A DNA stretch of 64,000 nt from Isoperla grammatica. Lineage: Eukaryota; Arthropoda; Insecta; Plecoptera; Perlodidae. The stretch covers positions 54,801,221 through 54,865,220 of the forward strand of contig OX246740.1 of assembly GCA_945910005.1 (NCBI GenBank), written 5' to 3'. Of the stretch, positions 1 through 13,830 are shown piece by piece. Position 1 is the first letter of the stretch. Each line of letters opens with the position of its first letter. The notes beneath the pieces are model-generated. The model worked only from the letters and a program-made list of their open reading frames with translations, had not been told where the DNA came from and made no database searches. A program made the position numbers and the translations under genes.

Positions 1-324
1 GCAGAACGAAAGATAACAGCGGACTCGAGTTGTGGAGAGGGTAACACACACACAAGCCTGATAAGACCAAGCCCGTCTATTATTTTGTTCCCATAAATCA
101 CAATAAAAATTAGTATTTGATACAAATATAAGTGGATATACATTCGATAGATAGCCTACGAAGATTTCAGTCAGGATATTTTTTATAGTGGTAACATGTA
201 TTTACTGCCATACATTATTACGTGTATGTGTTGAATCTACGCACTGCTGTTGCGTCAAACTTGAATGGATTATGCAAATATTACAGGTACATTGGAGTGA
301 ATTACCAATTATAAAAGGTTTTGA

Positions 325-366
<42 letters not shown>

Positions 367-423
367 CAATATCTTTTGTGCTATATGTAACGTTGTACTT
401 GTGAATGTCATTTGGCGTTGTAA

Positions 424-454
<31 letters not shown>

Positions 455-1584
455 AATCAATAAACATACCAATAACAAGTGATCACGAAACCATCTTATC
501 ACATATTGCTAATTAACCCATATTTAATATTAGTATGTGACATACAAACAACGAATTTTCGTCCTCGCATAAATTATTAGGTCTGGTTGCTTATGCAGCT
601 TCCCAAAACACATTCATGGATTCTCATCTCAGTAGGCCTACTGGTGATACGCGGTTGAGAGTCTGTCTCAAATGGTGTAAATTGATAATCTTTACAAACT
701 ACAAAGTGTATCGTAGATATCTTGTAGATTAGGCCGATATTAACACAAGTGAAATTTCGAAATAATTGTAAGCGTAGGTGCAGGCGAGCATCGTTGAGCT
801 GCATTTCAGTATCGAACTATCCATGCGGTACGACCACATAATTATAGTGTAATTAGGTATGTGACAGGTGACAAGCTTCAATCTGTTCCAAAGTTGCATT
901 TTGTCCTTCCCGCGAATGAATGGTCAACTTACTACCGAGTTCCAAACACTGCCACTCTAAGCGCTCCTTGTCAAACAAAATAATTCTTAAAATTTTAAAA
1001 ACTAATTTAATTGATAGTTTGAGAACGGTGTAAGATATCTTAAAAATTTAAAAAGCATTCAAGTTCTAGAACCAAATGCAAGGTCTAACCGTCGGTCTTT
1101 TGTTAATATCATATCATATTCACAAACAATAGGTAATTTAATTAAGTTTCATTAATTATTTTTTTTCATTGAAGTTGAGTTTGAAAATTGAAAATACACC
1201 TGCGGTTAGACCTCACAATTTATGCGTTTTATGCAAAAACGTTTGAATTTCGTTGCTGGATTAATATTTGGTCTAAATATCGATCTAGAACTCAATTTTA
1301 CAGATGTTAATTAAAAGAGCATTAACATTATGTAATTATAAACATTAGTAATCAATTTATAGATACAATTGAAGCTGATGATTTAAGCTTTTTAAAAAGT
1401 CCACGATCACCTTCATAGCTTTATTAGTTCCGAAGATATGGATACTTTACTCCAATGTACGGCCAACTATGTTGCATTCCCCCTTACCCCTCTAGCGGGC
1501 CCTAGTGCTAGCGATATCCTAACCTTAACATTTTAAATTTGATGACTATGTATTTGTTTGCAACAATACAGTGATAATAGACCC
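1..1584. other. Upstream intergenic DNA, no gene seen
   Basis: AT-rich. Holds an (ATT)n run at 326-362 and an (AATA)n run at 420-453 that looks like the tail of a LINE or SINE. No open frame with recognisable protein content. Confidence 0.5.
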
Positions 1585-1739
1585 TTTTCAGAATTCATCT
1601 AGGACCCTTAGATAGAGCTAATCACGGCCCTCTAGATCTTCAATGACAACAATACACAACAATGAAAAATGTACCTCAACATAACTATCAAGGACCCTTA
1701 GATAGAGCGTATCACGGCTTGCTAGATCAATTCTGAAAA
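1585..1739. mobile_element. Small MITE-like inverted repeat
   Basis: Ends are imperfect inverted repeats (TTTTCAGAATTCATCTAG and CTAGATCAATTCTGAAAA). Inside, a ~40-bp unit (AGGACCCTTAGATAGAGC...) occurs twice directly, at about 1603 and 1690. Confidence 0.5.
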
Positions 1740-1899
1740 TCATCTATATAGATAAGCCAACAAATTACAAGGGATATGCATGCAGGTACACATTCACATA
1801 ACAAACAATATAATAATTTGTGTTAATTTACGTCGATTGAATTGCAATTAGGCCTAAGCAATTCGAGACGATGAGGGTGATATACGGAAATGAAAGACT

Positions 1900-1985
1900 A
1901 TTATAAAAACCTGTGCGGGATATGAACCCACGTCCTTCAGTATAATGAGCCTGCCCCCAACTGCCTGAACCACCTCTGACATCAA
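1900..1985 (-). repeat. tRNA-derived SINE head or tRNA-like remnant
   Basis: On the minus strand, a box-A-like TGGTTCAGGCAGTTGG is followed ~35 nt later by a box-B-like GGGTTCATATCCC. The stems do not make a full tRNA cloverleaf, so a SINE promoter is likelier than a tRNA gene. Confidence 0.45.
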
Positions 1986-2365
1986 TAGTGACAAACAATA
2001 ATACCAAACGTTTGACAAATTGATGATAACATAAAAAAATATTCTAATCCTATACAGACGCGTTGAGGATTTAAAATCGCAACGATTATACAAAAAACAT
2101 CTTCGTTACGGTGGCCAATCTCGGGCCTTCCTCGGGCGCTTAACGGTGCAGATGCAATAAAAATACCAAAGAAGGCGAGACGAAAGAAGTTTCGTTCCAT
2201 TTCGTCGAGACCGTTCGTAAAACTATGGTGCGGTATATATTCTGTCTGGTGCGCGCGCATACATATACTCACGTACGTACGTCCGGTTCCCAATGACTCT
2301 GAACATTACAATGCCAGTGTAATTAAAACAAACCGATCAGAACGTCCATCAGGTTCATTGACACA

Positions 2366-2440
2366 TACCGTGGCCTAGAGGTAGCGCGCGAGACTCACGC
2401 ATACAAGGTCGCAGATTCGATTCCGAGCGTCGAATACTGT
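2366..2440 (+). repeat. tRNA-derived SINE head or tRNA-like remnant
   Basis: Box-A-like TGGCCTAGAGGTAG and box-B-like GATTCGATTCC at tRNA spacing. Acceptor pairing is poor. A 15-nt T run at 2671-2685 may mark the far end of the SINE. Confidence 0.45.
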
Positions 2441-2837
2441 ACTGTGATTGAATCGGGCTACAAACCATCTCTAACTATCCCAATATTCCCTTCTTATGCA
2501 ATATTCCCACAACAGCAGCTTTACCGGTCTGCATTGTGTAGGGAAAATAACTATTTAAATAAAATAGTTGCAACTTTACAACTGAAGACACCACTAAAAC
2601 TGTCAAGTGGAATCACTGCTGATGAACTGTGCCACAGATAACAAATTAACACACTACCATGTCTGTGTGTTTTTTTTTTTTTTGAGTAAATTAATGGCTG
2701 TACTATTGTCTGCGCCATTTTAGAATCAACAAAGGCTCAACAATTCAAATATTCAACAAACGGACACATGCACTTGTGCTTTAGTTAATTATCTTGCCAC
2801 AAGAACGTATGCAGTCTATTTTTAGTGGTGCACATAA

Positions 2838-3222
2838 AGGCCGATCCACAATTGAAATAAGAGTTGCAATAAGAATCCGTGAAATAGTGAAATAAGAAGC
2901 TATTGATTCACAACAGTCTTTAGCAGGTACCTTATTTCAGTAGTCAAGCAGTTACTTTCATTGACGACATCAACAACAGCACATCCGGCACCACTGTTTT
3001 TGTTTTGATCTCCGTAGTAGGCCTTCTCTTCTGGCTCTTCTGCGTTCTGATTGGTTCGTTATAAGAAAGTTGAAATAAGAAATGGAATTGATTAATTTCT
3101 TATGACTATTTCAATCCACTGTGACAGTTGTGAACCACAGCATTGTTATTGCATGTTCCAATTCGCTTAAACCTTATTGCTATTTCACTATTTCAACTCT
3201 TATTTCAATTGTGAATCGGCCT
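2838..3222. mobile_element. Harbinger-like MITE with TAA target duplication
   Basis: 385 bp with near-perfect inverted ends (AGGCCGATYCACAATTG and beyond, ~29 bp), flanked by TAA at 2835-2837 and 3223-3225. Non-coding. The 3-bp duplication suggests PIF/Harbinger mobilisation. Confidence 0.72.
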
Positions 3223-3689
3223 TAAAGAATAGCTTACTTGCTTATGGATGAATTATAAAAAAAAAAAAAATACAACCAAAACCTCAATTTTTTAATTTAT
3301 TTTAATCTTTGTAATATTTCGTATATGGTTTTCTCGTCCCGATATCGAATGTTTCCCATCTGTCTGATGATTGGGCCTCTTCTCGACTGATCTACGTCTC
3401 GATAGTCAAACTCCGAAGAATGAAGGCATCCGAAATATTGATATGCTTGCATGTAAAAATTGCAGAACACAAGCTTTTTATAGCTATGTAACTTTATCAC
3501 ACAATTTCAACTATTCTTGCTACCGTCGTTACATTTTGTCAGTTATTTGCGCCTCGCTCATCCCGCACCGTCGCCCGCGAGTACCTGTCCGTACACGTAA
3601 CCGTTATTGAAATAGCCTAATCGAAGAGAAGATATGCACGTACGAATAGATTGGCGAGAGCGAAAGGTTACAACCGGCCGATCGCCCGT

Positions 3690-3990
3690 GTCCGCGCAGT
3701 GCCAAAACATTACAAGCAGCGGTTATCCTTGACACAGTGTCCGTGTAGCGTCGCGTACCGAGTGTACTTGTGACGTCACTAGGGCTGCTGGAGGATGGGC
3801 GGTCACGTGACGCCGGGGATCGAACTCTTACCCCCTTGAATGTGTGGCGCTAATCGTCAAGAAGTAGATAGCTTGAGTGTCTTACAAGACGAGATTGCAC
3901 TGAGATGGAAATAAGATGAGAGGGGAAGGGAGAAAGAGACCGAGGGGGAGGGAAGGAGAGAGAGAGAGATATATAGACAGAGAGAAATGT
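3690..3990 (+). promoter_or_regulatory. Candidate PC promoter region: CRE, GC box, E-box
   Basis: Within 40 bp lie a full CRE palindrome TGACGTCA (3771-3778), a GC box GGGCGG (3797-3802) and TCACGTGA (3803-3810), followed by a purine (GA)n stretch. It lies 2.7 kb upstream of the PC start codon; a spliced 5' UTR would connect them. Motif content only. Confidence 0.4.
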
Positions 3991-4921
3991 AAGAAAATAA
4001 CATGGAGGTTCTAGGATTTAGGGGCTAGAATCTAGACAATACTACTAGCGTCAGAAGAAAGTGTTATGTGTGCGTGTATGCGCGCGCAAGAAAAGTAAGA
4101 CACCTTCTGTTTTTTTTTTGGCTAAATCTAATGTAAAAATCCGTTGGCAACGTACATAGATATTTCGAGTGAATACAATGTTCTTTGATTTACTTATGTC
4201 ACATACTGTATGTACGCCTGCAGCCATTGGCACCACTCAAGATGTATATATCTTGGACAGTACAAGGCTGTGTAACTAGAATAGAGCTCTGAGGGGCATC
4301 TCTATGCTGTGACCTACATAATCCTAACAAGACATACATAATCCTATTCTATAATTAATATAAGCATGTTCAGCACATTGATTGACATTTTTCATTCAAC
4401 ACACAAAATGCATCTTCTTTTCTAAACTCTCTGACACGCGATAAACAGCTACTGTATCAACATCTTGTATAGATTGTGTGTATACGATATTACAACACAC
4501 GAGCAAGACATGGCCATATCACATCATCTTAATCAGTGAACTAATTGGTTCACAAGGGAAGCGCGACGTAATACCATCATCATATAAAACGTTTATGAAC
4601 ACATTTCGGACAACAATGAACTTGTAAAATTTTAAAAATCAATTTTTTTATTAAGCTGCGTCAATTTGCGGCTGAGCAGTATCTTTATTGAGATCGGGCT
4701 TTGTTTGAGCGGCACCTGAACAATAGTTTTCCACTGTCTTTCTCAAGACTGGTAAACTTTAGATTCAAATTTTACAATTCATAAATGGCCGCATAAATGA
4801 GAACGAGCAGAGAATCAGACGGAAATGTTAGAAAGTGAGCAAGACGATGATGACTGAGGAAAAGGGATGATTGAAGATATGAACGAGAGCCCTCTGTACG
4901 GGCACCGGTCACTAAATACGA

Positions 4922-5905
4922 GACAACAGTTCTAAGAGCTTTGGACAAAGAGCTTGAAATGGGCTTCCTGAGTTGTTGACAACAGTTCTAAGATCTTTGG
5001 ACAAAGAGCTTGAAATGGGTCTCCCGAGGGACTAAACACGCAGCTCGACCAGAATAATGTTGGTAACCATCTAAAATCGTAGAATCACAAGTAAAGAAAC
5101 ATTCGCCCGTCAACATAACAGCGAAACATCAACAAAGTGTCATTACTCACTCAGTCACCGTTAGAGAGTGATTGCGGCCAAATGAGTACCACAGATTTAC
5201 ACAGAGAACCGATAAGATAACAAATAACGCAAACACGTTCGGTAAACGTTACGTAAGGCCGGTGGCTACGACCACTAGTATTATATTGACGTAACGGACC
5301 AGCACTTGTGATGGGATACTCGCGAATGACGTCAGAGATACTTCCGCGTCAAACTTTATAATAGCACCGGACTCGATTCCCACCTCGGTAGTTTTAACTA
5401 AATACATGTGTTTATTTTGTACCCATCACTCAGGCGGCTTAGTTTGGGGCAATATGCAATATGCATGCACCGGTCACCTCATGCAATGCAACCATGCCAC
5501 GACTGTTCGATTTCGTGACGTCATCAGTCTGTTGACCAGAGATCCGATTATCGTATTGACTTATTACCAAAGCAAACAAACACGGTCTCTGGGTCAAGGA
5601 CGACGACAGTTCCAAGATCTTTGCGCAAAGAGCTTGAAACGGTTCTCTCGAGTTACTCTACTCTTGTTGATAACAGTTTCAAGAGCCTTGGGCAAAGAGC
5701 TTGAAATAGATTTTCCGTCTAAGATCTTTGGACAAAGAGCTTGAAATGGGCTTCCCAAGTTTGCTCGTTGACAACAAGGTCCGTCGATCCCCTGGCGGAG
5801 GTTTGGTAAAACTTGGTTGACAACAGTTCCAAGATCTTTGCACGAGAGCTTGAAATGTACTCTACTTGTGACAACAGTTCCAAGATCCTTGGTCAATGGT
5901 TCTAT
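4922..5905. repeat. Degenerate minisatellite in two blocks
   Basis: A ~55-65-bp unit with core ACAGTTCCAAGATCTTTGG and CAAAGAGCTTGAAATGG recurs at 4922-5033 and at 5598-5905, about seven degenerate copies in all. The 565 bp between the blocks is unrelated and contains CRE sites at 5327 and 5516. Confidence 0.75.
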
Positions 5906-6484
5906 CTCGAGTTAGACTTGTTATGACTTATAATACAAATACAGGACGATTACACATAATGTAGTCCGCGATGAAGATATCAGTGTAATCTTTCTAGTTT
6001 AGTCTAGACATCTCGCGTTGAAACCAAGTATCATGGTTTATTGACCCATTTCCAGTCCACAGTAATCTAGAAATAATACATTAGATCGAAGAGTTTGCAA
6101 TGTGCTTAAATTTAAAACTGCTTCGAAACGATATTCAAAAGCCGACAAGAATCCAACAGGTTGTGACAACTACAATGCCTGATATGTTTATTAAAAATTG
6201 TCACTGTCAAATATCAATTAGTCTTGTCTGGCTGCATGGTAGATGGTAGCACAATATTTAATAAACTAATCTCTATTCGAATACTGCATTCTGCCAACAC
6301 TTTCCCCTCCATTATGGCCGTTTTTAAGTGACGTGAGTACTCCCTCATGTTCATATATCTCCCACTACAGCCTCCATTAGCAGTGTTTCCAAAATTCAAG
6401 CTGAATATCTTCTCGTGTGTTACAGATGTAAGACAGCCGATCGTCTACGACCAACGACCCACGTGTTGATCCAACGACCACAGG

Positions 6485-6638
6485 ATGCTGCTGGGCGCAT
6501 GCGTCACGCGCCACGTGCACGGCGGTCACGTGCGCACGCAAGCAGAGCGCTTCCTGGTGTGGTCCATGTGCCGCACTCACCGCTACTCCACCGACGTCGA
6601 GTACCGACCAATCAGGAGCGTCCTGGTCGCCAACAGGG
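6485..6638 (+). CDS. PC: PC exon 1: transit peptide and start of BC domain
   Basis: Residues 1-51. The first ~38 residues are rich in Arg and His and nearly lack acidic residues, as in matrix-targeting peptides. The segment ends [11 protein letters not shown], and the GEIA that follows lies in exon 2. Ends in phase 1 with donor G|GTGAGT. A pyrimidine-rich tract and AG at 6424-6425 suggest the exon extends upstream as spliced 5' UTR. Confidence 0.9.
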
Positions 6639-9600
6639 GTGAGTCAGTTCACGCGTAGACATTTTCGATACACTTTCTGGCAATTTTCAACCCCTTCAGA
6701 TTCTTGAATGAAGCCTCGTTGTTTGTTTTATACAGCCCTAATCGAGTTTAGGACAATAAGGGGCTTCCACATCAACACTGTAACCAGCAATCAATCAAAC
6801 AACCACGACGCCTGTCAACGAACGTGACAGAAAGTTGTAGAGTTTGATTCTTGTCTTGAGGATATAGTTGAAGACTCCATAAAGTTGTCCCAAAGTAACC
6901 TTACCGATGCTGTCTGTAGTCATGGCTCACTGAGGTACCAACGATCTCTCATCCAAATCAACAATTTTCTGGAAGCGAGACAGATGAAGAACAGACTCAT
7001 CAAGACGATGATGCGACGAGTGTTGATTGGAGAGTTTTTTTGGCAGGGTGGGTCCACTCTACACCTGGGAAAGATAAGGTCTAGCCACAGGCGACCCAAG
7101 AGATATATTATTATACACTTGTCAGGTCGAAGAGGATGGGAGGCTGGAGAACGAGCTACTAAACTTTGAGAAATAACATTTGTTGAAGAGAACTACACAA
7201 GTAAAAAACGTGAACTCTCTCACCCTCGTGACGTGTGCAGCCACTTACTCCAACTACGTAGCTTGTTCTTGTGTTCGAACACACCCCCCGACATGACACA
7301 AGAACAGCTAATGAACGTCGAGACTAGAAGACAATCACGTCTAATTTTAGCAAAGTCACCCCTCTGAAATCGTTGGCGTTGTTCTAAACAACACCCCATA
7401 CTGGTGCTTTTCTTGTCGGGAAGACTGTCCAATTCAACTAAGATACGTCTACAAATAGATCGAAGCAAGAATGTGATGTGGACAAATGTCGTTTTCGGCT
7501 TTCGCTGTATAAAGTACTACTATTTACTGTTTCAATAAATAATTACCGGCAGAAAACACAGTGAGCCGACACAATAATTACACAACAATGGGAGGGGGCA
7601 AGGACACACAGACGTTACGAAATGTAACTTGTGTATGGAGGATGGTCAGATATAACTAATGATAGATAATGGTAGGTTCTCTTAGCGTAATCACGTAAGT
7701 GAATTGAGACGCAGCGCAGTCCTAGAGCCCAAATAGCAATTATTATTCGTTTTCGTCAACGCGAATGAAGCAGTTTTTTAGAGTCTTGACTGTACACGGA
7801 GGGAGGGTGGAAGGAAGAAGGTAGGGGTTGTTCACCACTACCTCGAGAGAGCGAAGAATGCAATGAATGGCATCTCGTTGCCCGCCGGGCTTGTTTACCC
7901 ACGACACACCTCGGACCATCCTCCACACGGAGGCCGCCTATTGGCTGGGCCAAGGTGACCTTCTGACGTCATGAATTGCACGTCGCATTCATAATGCCGT
8001 GGAGGGGAGATGCCTGCGGGGCTGCTGGGGGAGAGACCGACCCATGGGGGGGAAGAGCCATTTACAAGACAATAATATTTTTTGCCAAAGAATCCAAGGA
8101 AGATATTCCACTTTTAGGTGCACGAAATATGATTGTGGAGAAGGAGAACGGCATATTTTTAAAGTTACTGTTTGCCTTTTAAAACGTTGCTGGGATGTTC
8201 TACAGGTATCGCAAAGTCAACCGGTGGGTGAAGAGGAAGCCTACCAACCAGTAGCGGATTTAACGGTCAGCCGGGTCAGCGGATGCTGACCGGGCCCCGG
8301 CCAATCCGGGCCCCCCGACCCTTAGCGACCCACTCAAAAACACACGAGCTGAGATCCATTCGCCATAGACATTGTCGAAACCCATTATAGCAAATACTAC
8401 CAATAAAATTATATTTAAAAAAAAATGTTTCAAAAAGAATGATTCCGTTTATAGGGCTCAATAAAGCCTTCGCCCACTTGTTTGACGGTACACAGCGGCG
8501 GAAACAACCCCACAGTTCAACAATGGAACTTTAATCCTGCCGCTTTACGTTGAGTCACGCTAATTTATAGAAAAACCTGGAAATATTCGGCAAATAATAT
8601 GAGGGTTTATATTTACAACCCAATAACTGTCTATATGTCTATAAAATGACAATTACTTGCTTTGAAACACCCAACCTCTCCTCTACTCAGTCAGTCGGTT
8701 TCTGTGTCTCGTGTGAAACAGTCCAGTGCAACTTAGTTCGTGTGACAACTGTGTTATTTTAATTTAATTTAAACGAAAGTAAAATGTGAGTGGGGTATAC
8801 GTTTGTTAAAGATGAGTGAACAGACAAAATACAAGCATAAGACGAAGCATAAAAGCGAAAAGATAAAAAGCACGCACTTCTTGTAACTGCCGGCAATGAC
8901 CCTAAACAAAGAATATCAAGTTTTTGTGTTGGCAATAATTCGCGTGTGTCAATTGGCGCTGAACATCAATTAAACACGTCAAAAATTCGAGTGAAATTCA
9001 AACCCCCTTGGAAATTGAAAATCAAACCTCATTACACACATATAACAGAAAACCATAACCTTGTAGTAACACCCTCAAAACAGCGCAAACCCCATTTCCT
9101 CTAATAATGACGATACAGTGAATGCAGAAGTTCAAGTGGAATCACAAAGACCTAATGTTATCGGAAAGTGTAGATTTTGCGTTGTCTCAAAACTACGTGT
9201 CCCGCACCAAAGTAAAAAAATTGCAGACCAATCTAACATGTTTGAGCAAACTTTTCTTGGCTGATTAAGCTCTGTTCTGTGGATCAGTTATTTCAAATGA
9301 ATGATCAACTTGACATTCTTATTGTTAAAAAGCCTTTTCAACCCATTGGAAGTGGCATGCCATATTTAATATATCTTAAAGACGACGGCAATCGTAGTTT
9401 TTCGTCCTTTTACTATTTCAAAATAAATTCTACCAACGCACTTTGAATCCTATATATACACTATGAAACAAACACGGCTAATTGTCTTGCGGATATGAAT
9501 CGGAAAAAACTGTCGAGAGTTCGGACTTATCTCAACTGTTGGAGCTTTTGCCTGGAAAAACTCGAGAAGGGGGTGTAATTTTAAGAGCTTCGGTGAGTAA

Positions 9601-12600
9601 TGAATTAGTATTATGCTATATACATATATAAGTTAGTTTGTTAAAAAAAATATGCCAAACAATAACAATCCTTTGGTAAAATGCTGACCGGGCCCTTTTT
9701 CTTAAATCCGCTCCTGCTACCAACATTGTGTATATGTACACTGTATGTACACTGCGTACATGGAATGTTTTTTATACATCTTATAGCGCTTCCCGACCGA
9801 TGGCTTCGCGCGTACATTATCATTGTATTAATTATTGTCTGAACTGACTGATCGATTTCGAGTTGGTGACTTTCCAAGTTCGTTGCTACGATGGCGTCGA
9901 AGTCATTGTTTAATGTTTAGACATATATGCGGGCCAGGCCGCAGCCGCCAGTATCGTATTTACGATTAAAACGATCTCAAACCGGAAATCGAAGCCCGGA
10001 GCTTCTGGATTGGAAGCAGCAATAAATGCAGAAGATTCCACGAACAACAAAAAACTAGATCTTTCTGCTCATAGATGCTATAAAGTCTATGTGCATTCGA
10101 TTATGTATGCACATGAAAACAAGCAAACAAATAAATAATTATAAATAAACAATTAATTAATTAATTAATTATAAATAAATAAATAAAAACATAAATAAAT
10201 ATAATTAATATGCAGTAGTGAAACAAAAACGACGTTTAGATTATAAACATAATTATCAACTAAATGTGTGAAATGCAGTGCTTGACCTAACGTGTGCATA
10301 AAAAAGATATATGCCACTAAAACTTCATAGAGACTGCTTGCTGTACCAAAGATCAACAAGTAGGTTCAACAAATTACAAATATCACCTTTGCTTTAGTTA
10401 ATTTTTTTGCCACCAGAATGCATAGGGCCTACAGTCTTCTTCACACATAGTGATCATGTACACATCCAAATTGTGTACACTTATATTTGTGTGCCCCCCC
10501 CCCCCCCCCTCCCAAATATAAAAAATCCCCCCCCCCCCCATAAAAAAAACTCTTCTCACACTAAACAAACTGATCTCTCTCGATAGTAACGTTGTTTCAT
10601 TTCCTTTCCCACAGGTGAGATCGCCATCCGAGTGTTCCGAGCGTGCACCGAGCTGGGTATCAGGAGCGTGGCCATATATTCCGAGCAGGACAAGATGCAC
10701 ATGCACAGACAGAAGGCGGACGAGTCCTACCTGGTGGGCAAGGGGCTCAAACCCGTCGAGGCCTACCTCAACATACCGGAGATCATACGGGTGGCCAAGG
10801 TAAGACGCGTCGACTGGCAATGTAAGGGTACGCACAACACCAAAACACAACAATGAAACAAATGAATTGAACCGACGGACAAACAAGCTGTCAAAAAAGA
10901 TATATGAAGTTCTGAAGTTGGAAAAAACAAACGCTCGGAACGTTTACAAACTTTCAGATAGTTTGCTGTCCATTACTGAACATAAATTTTAACTGGCGAG
11001 CAGTTACTATTGTTACAACTAATTGTTTCTCCTCATTATTTGCAAAAATATTACTTTGACAGCTTGGTGTTTGTCCACCAGTTCAATTCATTTATTCCAT
11101 TGTTGTAGTTGGGCTGTTACGTCAGTTGTGCGTACCCTATAAGCATGGGCTGTGTGCGCGTTAAAAGAAGAATACCTTTACCACATATTTAGACTCTTAT
11201 ATAGGCGAGGATAGGGAAAGAAGAAGAGAATGGGATAGATAACCAGATAGATACATAGAAAGATAGATAGACTTTATTTTTGTTGCAGATATACGTACAT
11301 AGATTTATGCAGATATAGAGCAAGCAAAAAATGGTGAGGTTCGATAAATGTTATGGAAATAACATAAATGATGTGATAATGATATGGAAAATATGACAAC
11401 TTCAAATGCTCACATATCCTAGAGATGTGTATACGAGTGCAAATGTAGAAGGCTTATTGAAATAAATAAATAAATAAAATATCGCTCTTCCACATAACCA
11501 TTGACAGATACATAATTACAAACACAGATTCCATGAATAAGCCATACAGAGAAGATATAGGCCTATAGAGTAAGGAGAGATACATAATGACAATGGACTG
11601 CAAAAACCTCGAGTCATCGACCAAAGAACGCCTCCGCCACGGAGGTGTCCTTTAGTCGATATTACGTATTCCTATAGGGAACGTGCAACTGACGTAACAG
11701 CCGAACTACAACAATGGAACAAATGAATTGAACTGATGGACAAACAATCAGCTGTCAAAATAATAAAATTGCAAACATATAAATAAAATAAAGTGAAGCA
11801 ATAGTAACTGCACGCCATTTAAAACTTTTAATGATAGACAACGACTGAGTGAAAGTTTTGTATGTGTATTTGTTTGTTTTTTGTTTTGTTTTCCAAAATC
11901 AGAAGACATTATTTTTTGACAGCTTGTTGTTAGTCCATCGGTCCAATTCATTTGTTTCATTGTTGCGTTTTGTGTTCTGCGTTACCCTATAAATAATAAA
12001 CACTCCCGTTGCTTTGCTACGCAGGAATACGACATCGACGCGATCCACCCCGGCTATGGTTTCCTGTCGGAGCGGTCGGACTTTGCCCAGGCCGTGGTCG
12101 ACGCCGGGCTGCGTTTCATTGGGCCGTCGCCCAAGGTCGTGGAGCAGATGGGAGACAAGGTCTGTACGCACTATCCACCATCGATATCTTTAAATGTGTG
12201 TACATTTTTGTAATTCATTGCAAATTCTCTCTTAAAAAAAATTCCCTTTAGTAATGGTCGGTTCACACACATGTTTAAGGTTTTGTTTAATGTTTAACAT
12301 TCAACAGACTGTAGGAAAACAACGTTAGCTTTCACACACGGTGCTACGGTTTAGAACCAGTGTTTGATGATTAAGAAAGTTGACCAATGTTCAACTCTTA
12401 ATCACTAAACCGTAAAACGTTAAACACAACCAATCAAAATCGTCAAACGTCGGTTCAATAATGACGTCACTAGATTCTAGCCAATTGTGCAGCGACATCA
12501 TCTTTGTTCTTGGCACTTTGTGTGAACACCTGATAAATTCTTAAACAATAAATCCTTAAACAAAACCTTAAACATGTGTGTGAACCGACTATAAAAAAAA

Positions 12601-13736
12601 AAAAAAACGTACCTCAACGAACTATTAGACGATAAGTGACAGGCAGATAAAACGAAACGAACACCTGAGTTGGTGACAGATCTAGGCCCCCCGCCCCCTA
12701 TTCTCAAGTTGTCTCTCTCCCCCAGGTGGCAGCGCGCAAGGCCGCCATAGAGGCGGGGGTGGCCGTCGTACCGGGGACAGACGGACCTGTGACCACGGCC
12801 AAGGAGGCCAACGAGTTCTGCATGCAACACGGCCTGCCGGTCATATTCAAGGCTGCCTACGGCGGAGGGGGCAGAGGTACGCAATCGCGATGTTTATTTC
12901 GCTTACCGTTTTAACTATCCTTGAAGTCGTAGTGGATTCTAGTTAGTTGTGTCCTCCCGTGTGACACGTTAGCGGATCTAGAAAGAAAAGAAAAGATTAA
13001 ATTAATTCATCTTTTTATAATTCAGTCTAGGTAATGTTGATACTATTCTCAAAGGAAAGATTTTGTCAAAAGCTTGCAGAAGTTGTTTAATCAAAGCCTG
13101 TACACATGTACTGACCTAAAATAAATCAATTGTACTTGTATTAAATTGAAGAAGCCATCATTAAATGTTGATTAAAAAGGAGTAATTAAATTACCAATTA
13201 TTATATTAACACTTCTGAAAAAAGAAAACAAGAAATTATTGGGAATTGAACCAGGAGCCCCCTGGCAAGTGGGAGACCTGCAGGGCGATTCTGTCTGGGC
13301 GACAAAACGTTTATCACCGGTTTCAGCTGTTAGAAGAAGGCGATGAGCCAATCACCACCTTGCATTCGCCTTCAGTAACGACTAAAACCGCTGATAAATT
13401 TATCGTAGCCCGTACAGAATCGCCCTGTAGGATTCAACAGTTTTTCAGGTTCGGATAAATTTAAGAAAAACAAAAAAACGACGAAGAAAATAACATGACA
13501 AATGGCGTTCCAGGCATGCGAGTGGTGAAGAAGATGGAGGAGGTCCAAGAGGCGTTCGAGCGCGCCAGTTCGGAGGCGTTGGCGGCGTTCGGCAACGGAG
13601 CGATGTTCATCGAGAAGTTCATCGAGCGACCGCGCCACATTGAGGTCCAATTGCTCGGGGACAAGGCCGGCAACGTTGTCCACCTCTACGAGAGAGACTG
13701 CTCGGTGCAGCGCAGACATCAGAAGGTGCGTTGCAA

Positions 13737-13791
<55 letters not shown>

Positions 13792-13796
13792 ATTTT

Positions 13797-13830
<34 letters not shown>

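Noticed and set aside
2366..2440. Functional tRNA gene
   Set aside because: Boxes A and B are present but acceptor and D stems do not pair properly; SINE remnant is likelier.
10494..10540. CRISPR or phage-type repeats anywhere in the window
   Set aside because: The sequence is eukaryotic with spliced genes; repeats are microsatellites, minisatellites and TEs without spacer arrays.
10398..10886. 162-codon minus-strand frame over PC exon 2
   Set aside because: Antisense shadow of a G/C-rich PC exon plus a poly-C tract (Gly-rich run). The sense frame is clearly PC.
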